Shown here one piece after another: positions 57,541 through 64,000 of a stretch of DNA of 64,000 bases. Source of the stretch: Rhodospirillaceae bacterium (GTDB taxonomy: Bacteria > Pseudomonadota > Alphaproteobacteria > DSM-16000 > Inquilinaceae). Each line of letters starts with the position of its first letter. Position 1 is the stretch's first letter. The position numbers were made by a program, and so were the translations under genes. Where the stretch lies: the NCBI GenBank assembly GCA_020638595.1, contig JACKIG010000006.1, forward strand, positions 186,001 through 250,000, read 5' to 3'. Under the pieces are notes generated by a model. The model worked only from the letters and a program-made list of their open reading frames with translations. It did not search any database and was not told the DNA's origin.

Positions 57541-59469
57541 TCACGGCAGCTCCAGCGGCTTGGCGCGGAAGACGACACGCCAGTCCATCAGTTCCGCCGC
57601 CATGGTTTCGGCGGTGCGGACGGCGATGGGGGCCATCTCCGTCGCGCGCCAGGGCCGGGGCAGCCGGGACAGCCTGTCGTCCAGGTGCAGCAGGGCTGCG
57701 GCCATGCCGTGCGACCGTTCCGCCAGGCGCTCGAATTCCCCCTGGCTGCGGATGCCGGCCAGGGCCGCGCCGAACGCCGGCAGCACGCCGGCCAGCAGGG
57801 TCGCCACCGTGCCCAGCGGCGGGTCGAGGAAGACCTTCAGCGACGGATGCAGGAAGCCCGTCAGCTTGAGCAGCCCGATCACCAGGGTGGCGCCGAACAG
57901 GCCGACACCGATCCATTGCAGGCGCCGGAACAGCCGGCCGGATATGCGGGCGTTGGCGGAGTGGTAGTCGATCTGACCGCGGATATGGGTCTCCTGCAGC
58001 CAGGTGGCATAGTCGTCCAGGTATCCGGCCGTCAGGCGCGCATCGGGCAGGCCGGCCTGCCGCACCACCGCCCGCAGGTGCCACTGGACCCAGGTTTCCG
58101 CCGGATCGTCGTGCTCCATATGCGGCGGCACCCGGGCCAGCAGGGCCGCCCGGCCCAGCGGCGCCAGGAAGAACATGTGCCGCAGCTCTTCCGCCAGCAG
58201 GCGGTAGTCCAGCCAGCGCTGGTGCCATTTCTGCCGCCAGCCGGCAATCGTCAGCACCAGGATCATGGCCAGAAGCCCGACCTCGATGCCGATCCACCAC
58301 GCCTTGCCCGCCTTGTCGGCGAACACAAGGATCGCGAACAGCACCGAGAACGCGCCAAGGAGGAAATTGACGATGAAGGCGCTGCGGTAGAGCCCGGCGT
58401 AGTAGTCGGCCAGCATGTCGGCCCAGCCGTAGTGGCGCCCGTATTGCTGCCTCATCCAGGCGAGCACGCTTGCGAACCCCTCGGCCTTCGGGGCGTCGCC
58501 GGCCGCGGGCGGTTGCGGCGTCCAGGGCGGATTGGCAACCGCATCGGGCACGGAGGTTTTCGGCACACCCGGCCAGCCGGTGAGCACCAGCTTCCGGAAG
58601 CAGGCATAGACCCACCCCAGATAGGTGGCCTTCGGCTGTGTCTCGTGGAAATAGGTCCGGCGCAGGTCGGGGCCGTGGTGGCGGTCCGGCGCGGGGACCG
58701 GCGGTTCCAGCTGCTGGCGCAAGGCCGCGTCCAGGAACTGAAGATCGAGGGGCCGCGCCGCCTCCGCCCCGTCTGCCGGCCCCGGCCGGGCGGCGGTCGG
58801 GGGCTCCCGCCGCAGCCGATCGGGCGGCGGCGTCACGGCATGCGGCGGGGCCGCATGGATCCACACGACCGGCAGTTCCAGGCGCTGTGCCGCAGCGACG
58901 ATGTCACCGGTACCGCCGCGGCCGTCGGCCGGCGCACCATCCCAGATGGCGATCAGGACATCGCATTGGCGCAGCACCAGTTCGCCCACCGCCAGATAGG
59001 CATCCTTCTCAAGCTCGGACTCGTCCCGCGAGCCGTCCAGCTCGAAGCGGGGACCCGCTTCGCGCCACAAGCGGTCATGCAGGGCGAGTACGTCGTCGCC
59101 CAGCTGCTTCTCAACGATCGTCTGGCGATAGACCTCCTCGGCAAAGGGCACCGGGCAGTGAAGCTGATAGCCCAGGTCCACCGCCTGTTCCGCCACGATG
59201 CTGTCGGCGCCGTCGGCGATCGGCGAGACCACGCGCAGCAGCGGCGGCTCGTCAGCATATCCGGCTGGCCCCCGGTGCCGATCGTGCACCGACCGGGCGA
59301 CATCGGCGACACTTTGCAGTACCGCCCGGATCCGGCTGCGCAGCAACACCTCGTCCATGCCGTGCAGCCGCTTCAGCTGATGGCCGGTGACGCCGACGCG
59401 CACCGCCAGCCGCGCTCGCGGCGGGTGCTTTGGGTCGGCCTCCCCGCTGCCGTTGCCTTCTGTCGTCAT
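57541..59469 (-). CDS. SLOG-domain protein with SLATT-like transmembrane region
   Basis: This 642-residue protein pairs two recognisable parts. The N-terminal 200 residues are of the SLOG/Rossmann-like nucleotide-sensing class: VGVTGHQLKRLHGM near residue 25, PIADGADSIVAEQAVDLGY, CPVPFAEEVYRQ, and CDVLIAIWDGAPADGRGGTG near residue 170. A Pro-rich linker follows, and the C-terminal part has two pairs of membrane helices (FIVNFLLGAFSVLFAILVF with IGIEVGLLAMILVLTIAG; WIGVGLFGATLVIGLLKL with VATLLAGVLPAFGAALAGI) in the SLATT/DUF4231 style. Such fusions are predicted membrane effectors in nucleotide-based conflict systems. The nSTAND/WD40 gene ends 114 bp upstream on the same strand. No nucleotidyltransferase (SMODS/CD-NTase) gene is in the window. 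Confidence 0.8.
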   Translation of the reverse strand: MTTEGNGSGEADPKHPPRARLAVRVGVTGHQLKRLHGMDEVLLRSRIRAVLQSVADVARSVHDRHRGPAGYADEPPLLRVVSPIADGADSIVAEQAVDLGYQLHCPVPFAEEVYRQTIVEKQLGDDVLALHDRLWREAGPRFELDGSRDESELEKDAYLAVGELVLRQCDVLIAIWDGAPADGRGGTGDIVAAAQRLELPVVWIHAAPPHAVTPPPDRLRREPPTAARPGPADGAEAARPLDLQFLDAALRQQLEPPVPAPDRHHGPDLRRTYFHETQPKATYLGWVYACFRKLVLTGWPGVPKTSVPDAVANPPWTPQPPAAGDAPKAEGFASVLAWMRQQYGRHYGWADMLADYYAGLYRSAFIVNFLLGAFSVLFAILVFADKAGKAWWIGIEVGLLAMILVLTIAGWRQKWHQRWLDYRLLAEELRHMFFLAPLGRAALLARVPPHMEHDDPAETWVQWHLRAVVRQAGLPDARLTAGYLDDYATWLQETHIRGQIDYHSANARISGRLFRRLQWIGVGLFGATLVIGLLKLTGFLHPSLKVFLDPPLGTVATLLAGVLPAFGAALAGIRSQGEFERLAERSHGMAAALLHLDDRLSRLPRPWRATEMAPIAVRTAETMAAELMDWRVVFRAKPLELP

Positions 59470-59583
59470 GGTGCACCGCCACTTTCCCGAGTGTCTTCCG
59501 GCTACCAGAGCCCTTGCGCCTCGCGCAACCCCCGCCGGTACCGGGATGGCGGACGTCAGGCGAACGGATCCGCGATGATGGCC

Positions 59584-62500
59584 TCAATAACGCTCAAAGA
59601 ACTCCATCCAATAGTGAATGATGTCCTCAGGGTCGTCGAAGATATGCCTGAGATCCAATTCTCCCGTATCATCGTGCAGGCAGACCAGCGTCGAAGTGGA
59701 AGGCGCATAGAACCGTTGCCAGCCGCAACTCACTTCGGCAATGGCGAATTCGCTCCGCAGGTTCCAAAACAGCACTTCCATTTCCGATGGAAAAGCGAAA
59801 CGATGGTCCACCCTCATCAACTCGCCGGGCACAATGGATTGCATTTCTACTTGCTGACCTTCCCAGTATTGCCGAGGAACGCCTGGGAGAGGACGCTCTT
59901 CCTCAAGTGACCAAATTATGCTCGCGTCCCCGTCTCTATCCTCCATGACGTAGTCTCTGACCGCATCGAATTCGAGATAATTTTCATAACGCACTCCTTC
60001 GTATACGTAATTCTTGACCGTCACCCCATCCACGGACCTTCTGATATTCAATTCGGACGCATTTGGTGAATAATCATCACTTCCATCAAAAATTTCACGA
60101 ACTTCCACGAAATACTGACCGCTGCCGAAGTGGATGATTTCCGTTCGCACCGTTTCAGAATTCTGGAACGAGAACACCGGCCTTCGACTCTCCAGGCTCC
60201 ACACCTGTACCGATTTCTCGGCTCCATATCCCTCGGTGATACGCAGGAGATCCCCGTTGTCTGCCCAATTCACATTCCCGGACCTCGGCAGATCCGAAAT
60301 GCGGAAATCCCCTGACGCATCGTGGATATCGTACACGAACAGGGCGCTGCCGCAGCGGAACCACACAAAACGGGCCGAAGGACTGAAATCGAGGGTTCCC
60401 CTGCGAAGATGGCTGGGGGGGCTGGCGAAGGTGCATGGAACAGTGATGGTCCGCAGTATCGAGCGATCCGACAAATCCACCACTCTCAGCTCGTTCCCGG
60501 AGTTCATGACGACGACGGAGATCGATCCCGCGTCATTCGTTCGCAATTCCAGCGGATATACGGCATCAGGATCGTCATCGGGTGTCGTGCCGATCGCCAC
60601 ATGGGTGTTGTCGAGCCAGTCTGCAATTATGGCCCTATGGCGGTTGTCGATACCGACGACACCATCGCCGCCTTCGACAAACCTCAGACCCGCGCCGCCG
60701 CCGAAGACCGGGAACACCCTCATGATCCCGGACGCGAGGTCGGCCACGAAGTACTCCGGCGTCCCGCTGCCGCCCTGGAACAGCACGTTGTCTCCGGATG
60801 CGTCCGACGGGTAATTCAGCTGCCCGATCTCCAGACCATAGGCCGGCGCCAAGCGCCTGTAGGGCGCAATCATCCCTTCCACCCAGCGGGGTGGCTGTGA
60901 AAAATCGGAAAGACTGACAAGGCCCTGCACCCCGTCGTGATAGTGGACAAACACCCAGGAGGATGATGGCAATTCCTGGATGGAAACCCTTGGGTCGCTG
61001 ATGGTGTTGAAGAAACCGGACCTGCGCAGGGACCTTGCTTGAAGAAATCGATCAGAATACCAGACATGAATCATGCCATCAGCGGACCCGGATACCATCA
61101 TCGCATCGCGCCCCCAGACAAAAGGCGTGATCGATCTCATGCCGCTCCCAATGCTGATGACCTCCAATTGCCGGCCATCGTGAGTATCCCAGGCGCGCAC
61201 GGTCCCATCGGCCGACGCCGTCCAGATTACATCGTCGCTCTCGTCAAACACCATGTCATAGACAATGGAACTGTGCCCCTGAAGGACATGCAAAAGGTCT
61301 CCGCTGGATGCATCCCACAGGCGAACAGCGCTGTCCCCAAAAGGAATAATCGCGTTACCGCGGTATCCGGTGCTTGTCGCGATCATTCCCCCCGTATTGG
61401 AGATCACCCCGCGATAAACTCCACCTTGGTGTTCACTATAGAATTCACTGACCGCTTCGCCATCCGCCAGCGATATATTGGCGACAAGCCCGTCCGGGCG
61501 GGTCAGGAATACACTTCCCGTGGCGGTTGACACCGAAAACGCGCTCAAGCCCGAAGGAAGGTGGCTGACGTTCGGCGGCGGCAATTCATAGACCCACCGT
61601 GCAACCCCGGTATTCATATCTATCCGCGCAACCGTGTCGTTTTCCATCTCGTCGCAAGAAATCGTCCAGACCAACAAATCATCCCGGCTATCCGGCACCC
61701 TTCGAGCCGCACCGACGGGACACTGGCTGAATTGTTGCGAACTGAGCGTTGCATCGCCGTGGTCGGCGCGCAGTGCCAGGCTGTTCACCTGTCCTTCATT
61801 GCCGTAATAGAAGACGGACTCGTCTCTCGAGAAGTCCGCCGGATAGATCATATCGACTGGGCCGCTGACGGCGTCTTCAAATATGAGGTTGCCACTCTCT
61901 GTCGAAAACAGCCGAAATCCGAGGCCACCTTGTTGAATCCCGAAGACGACAACGTACCGTCCCGAAGGTGACAACAGGACGGAGTCCACAAGTGTCGGAC
62001 TTCCGATTTCCCGAATGGTGCAGCTGGCGTCACGGGTCCAGCACGCGTCCCCTGTTACCACGGTGACGCTGCCATGATGCAACGCGGCGAGCACCGTACC
62101 GTCGCGGTTCGTCGCGACGTATTCGATCGGTTCCCCCAGGTCCAGTCGCCCGATCTGCCGGGACTGCCATGCCGCTTCATGGAGGGCCGGGATCAGGCCG
62201 TCGATCTGGTCGATGGTCGGCCAGGGCTGGGCGTTGCGCTGCGGTGCCGCCGACAGCGCCAACCGCGCGCCCTCGATCGGATCCCCCAGGCGGATGCGTT
62301 CGCGCGCCAGCAGCACAAGCCCGATCGCCTGTTGAGTCCGCGCCGCCAGCAGCGATGTCTCGGCTTGCGCGCGGGCGTCCTGTGCCGCTGCTGCCGCCTC
62401 TTCCGCCAGGGTCTGGGCCGCAGTGGCCCTCTCGGCTTCCGCCGTCGCGAGATCGCGCTGAACGGTCGCCAAGGCCCCCTGGCGCTCGGCCTCCGCCTGT

Positions 62501-64000
62501 GCGTCTTCCGCAGCCTGCGCGGCCGCCTCGGCCGCCTCGCGCTGCTGTTCGGCGATGCCGCTTTGCTCCTCTGCTCTGGCGGCCTGCCGTTCCGCCTCCC
62601 GCTGCTGGGTAAGGGCCCAGTACCCTGCCACAGTGGCAAGAACCGCCACGATCGCGAAGATGGCCGCCATCGCTCTCAAGCGGCGGACGGATCGGCTCTG
62701 CTGCTGCGATGAGACCCGCACGAAATCGCGCAGATGGTCCGGGAAGGCATTCGGCCGGTCGCGGATGACGTCCTGGGCGGCAGCCAGCGGCCCCCCCTGG
62801 AGAAGGTAGTTCCGATCCCGATCATGGGTCCGCCAGGACCGTTCGACCTCCGACACATGATCACGGAGCGAGAGGAGGTCGAGCTCTTCCGCCAGCAGCT
62901 GCGCATAGCGCGGCCAGTGCCAGAGCAGGGATTCGTGGGCCACCCGAATACTGATCGGGTGGTTCCCGTTCGGTGCGGCGTCGGCCTGCGGTGCGACGGC
63001 CTCGCCCGCCGGTTCGCCTCCGGCCGGGCTGGCTTCCGCGGCCGCAGGCGCCGCCGACGGGATTGCGGCGTCCCCTATCCGTCCGCGTCCCACCAGCAGA
63101 CGTGCATTGACAAGCGCGGTGATGACCCGTTCGTGGTCGCGGCTCAGGCACAGTTCGGACCACTGCGCCGCACGTGCCTTCGCCCCGGCGTCCCCCCGCG
63201 CGGGATAGGCAAGTGGAAGAAGGATATCCCGCAGGGCCGGTGTCTCCCGGCCGCTGGCGTCTATGGCGCCGATGGCGCGGCATACCCGCTCCGCTTCGGC
63301 CGCCACGATATCGGCGAACCCTTCCGCGGATCCCGTCTCGGCTTCACCCGCCACCGTCCCGCCGAGGGCACGATAGGTTGCCAGTGTCAGGACACGACCG
63401 CCACCTGCGGCAATGTCCCGCGCATACAGGGTATCCAGTGCGAATTCCAACAGCGGCAGGGCGTTGGGGTCGTCGGCAGCACCCGCCAACAGGATATCGT
63501 CCAGGCCGCTTTGCGTATCCGGGTCGGTCTCGAAGCCGATACCGGCGGCTTCGGCCGGGGCGCGGATCATTTGCGCGATCTCTTCCCCGCGCGGGGGGGC
63601 AAGCAGATAGGTCGCCTCCCCCGCCGTCAGCGCATGCAGCGATGGGACCTCGGCCAGGCGATGCCAGTAGTCCGAGCGCAGGGTGGCCACCACCCAGATC
63701 CGGCCCTGTGCCGCCGCCATCCGCGCCAGCACGCGGCCGAACGCCTCGCGTGCGTTGGCGTCAGGGCCCTCGGGGCCAAAAAGCTCCTCCATCTGGTCGA
63801 CCAACAGGAAGAGGCGCTGCGGCCCGGGTGCCGCCTTCCCGACGGGCGGCGCCGCTGGCGGCAGCAACGAAAGCGCCTGGGCGACCAGAAGCGCACCCTC
63901 GCCCCGGCGGAACTCCGCTGCCAGAGCGTCCGCCGACAGGCCCGCGACACCGGCCGGGCGTGGCAGGGCGGCAACCACCGCCCGGGCCAGGGTGTCGAAG
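59584..64000 (-). CDS. nSTAND-type NTPase with membrane segment and WD40 repeats, 5' end outside window
   Basis: Only the C-terminal 1470 or so residues lie in the window, with no stop before the edge. The first visible part is an nSTAND1-like NTPase module: Walker B LFLLVDQMEELFG, then VVATLRSDYWHRLAEVPSL and DPNALPLLEFALDTLY; the P-loop lies beyond the edge. A membrane helix (AAIFAIVAVLATVAGYWAL, near nt 62,640) leads into an Ala/Glu/Gln-rich coiled coil and then into WD40 blades (AVRLWDASSGDLLHVLQGH; GTVRAWDTHDGRQLEV; GMIHVWYSD). The C-terminal half is AT-richer than the surroundings, a sign of recent gain. STAND ATPases with repeat sensors act as threat-triggered signalling or defence proteins; the effector domain is probably in the missing N-terminus. 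Confidence 0.87.
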   Translation of the reverse strand, partial: FDTLARAVVAALPRPAGVAGLSADALAAEFRRGEGALLVAQALSLLPPAAPPVGKAAPGPQRLFLLVDQMEELFGPEGPDANAREAFGRVLARMAAAQGRIWVVATLRSDYWHRLAEVPSLHALTAGEATYLLAPPRGEEIAQMIRAPAEAAGIGFETDPDTQSGLDDILLAGAADDPNALPLLEFALDTLYARDIAAGGGRVLTLATYRALGGTVAGEAETGSAEGFADIVAAEAERVCRAIGAIDASGRETPALRDILLPLAYPARGDAGAKARAAQWSELCLSRDHERVITALVNARLLVGRGRIGDAAIPSAAPAAAEASPAGGEPAGEAVAPQADAAPNGNHPISIRVAHESLLWHWPRYAQLLAEELDLLSLRDHVSEVERSWRTHDRDRNYLLQGGPLAAAQDVIRDRPNAFPDHLRDFVRVSSQQQSRSVRRLRAMAAIFAIVAVLATVAGYWALTQQREAERQAARAEEQSGIAEQQREAAEAAAQAAEDAQAEAERQGALATVQRDLATAEAERATAAQTLAEEAAAAAQDARAQAETSLLAARTQQAIGLVLLARERIRLGDPIEGARLALSAAPQRNAQPWPTIDQIDGLIPALHEAAWQSRQIGRLDLGEPIEYVATNRDGTVLAALHHGSVTVVTGDACWTRDASCTIREIGSPTLVDSVLLSPSGRYVVVFGIQQGGLGFRLFSTESGNLIFEDAVSGPVDMIYPADFSRDESVFYYGNEGQVNSLALRADHGDATLSSQQFSQCPVGAARRVPDSRDDLLVWTISCDEMENDTVARIDMNTGVARWVYELPPPNVSHLPSGLSAFSVSTATGSVFLTRPDGLVANISLADGEAVSEFYSEHQGGVYRGVISNTGGMIATSTGYRGNAIIPFGDSAVRLWDASSGDLLHVLQGHSSIVYDMVFDESDDVIWTASADGTVRAWDTHDGRQLEVISIGSGMRSITPFVWGRDAMMVSGSADGMIHVWYSDRFLQARSLRRSGFFNTISDPRVSIQELPSSSWVFVHYHDGVQGLVSLSDFSQPPRWVEGMIAPYRRLAPAYGLEIGQLNYPSDASGDNVLFQGGSGTPEYFVADLASGIMRVFPVFGGGAGLRFVEGGDGVVGIDNRHRAIIADWLDNTHVAIGTTPDDDPDAVYPLELRTNDAGSISVVVMNSGNELRVVDLSDRSILRTITVPCTFASPPSHLRRGTLDFSPSARFVWFRCGSALFVYDIHDASGDFRISDLPRSGNVNWADNGDLLRITEGYGAEKSVQVWSLESRRPVFSFQNSETVRTEIIHFGSGQYFVEVREIFDGSDDYSPNASELNIRRSVDGVTVKNYVYEGVRYENYLEFDAVRDYVMEDRDGDASIIWSLEEERPLPGVPRQYWEGQQVEMQSIVPGELMRVDHRFAFPSEMEVLFWNLRSEFAIAEVSCGWQRFYAPSTSTLVCLHDDTGELDLRHIFDDPEDIIHYWMEFFERY

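Noticed and set aside
1..64000. tRNA, rRNA and riboswitches
   Set aside because: No intergenic stretch showed a cloverleaf with a T-loop consensus, a 16S/23S segment or a recognised riboswitch core when read by eye. A covariance-model scan would settle this.

Overview
The window is dense, GC-rich bacterial chromosome with genes packed head to tail on both strands and many start/stop overlaps. Several families point to an alphaproteobacterium of the Rhodospirillales type: the ELM1-like protein, a SUV3-type helicase followed by an Hsp15-like S4 protein, the DUF4743-type Nudix protein, a PAS_5-type protein, and the fused NuoE/NuoF-like formate dehydrogenase subunit. This placement is an inference from gene content. 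No rRNA, tRNA, CRISPR array, integrase, intact transposase or phage structural gene was recognised.

Layout. 0-5.2 kb: partial gluQ, an ACT-like/Nudix pair, an ImmA/IrrE-type metallopeptidase overlapped by a small unknown gene, and trxB. 5.3-13.8 kb: a large unknown protein with a 2-oxoglutarate oxygenase, an ELM1-like protein divergent from an Lrp regulator, a PBP4-type peptidase, and a haem-motif membrane sensor directly ahead of a Ser/Thr kinase. 13.8-24.2 kb: an exported isoaspartyl methyltransferase, a flagellar FlgG/FlgE pair, an MttB-type methyltransferase, a VOC protein, a NifX-like protein, an EF-G paralogue and a chemoreceptor. 24.2-35.6 kb: panE, a small Cys-rich protein, htpG, a WD40 gene remnant, three tandem paralogous secreted proteins, and the SUV3-like helicase with its S4 partner. 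35.6-38 kb is a repeat-rich zone: an EamA transporter followed by a 492-bp tandem duplication carrying two nearly identical GIY-YIG nuclease genes bounded by palindromic repeats.

38-41.6 kb holds the glycolate/glyoxylate genes glcF, glycerate 2-kinase and tartronate-semialdehyde reductase. 42.4-51 kb is a molybdenum and formate block (moeA, mobA, fdhD, alpha subunit, fused gamma-beta subunits). A MITE-like palindrome and an opposite-strand beta-propeller gene interrupt it. Together these genes make an NAD-linked molybdenum formate dehydrogenase, its cofactor and its sulfuration factor. 51-57.4 kb holds an aminotransferase, hisI, a PAS protein, a MoeB/HesA-DsrE pair, two small secreted proteins and a membrane class III cyclase.

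The right edge (57.5-64 kb) is the most unusual part. A SLOG-domain protein with SLATT-like transmembrane helices lies directly downstream of a very large, window-truncated nSTAND NTPase with a membrane segment, a coiled coil and a WD40 array. The WD40 half is visibly AT-richer than its surroundings. Both architectures occur in predicted nucleotide-sensing and STAND-type conflict systems, so this pair is the best candidate for an undescribed defence or signalling system. The ImmA/IrrE overlap pair near the left edge and the GIY-YIG/palindrome unit are the next most interesting loci.
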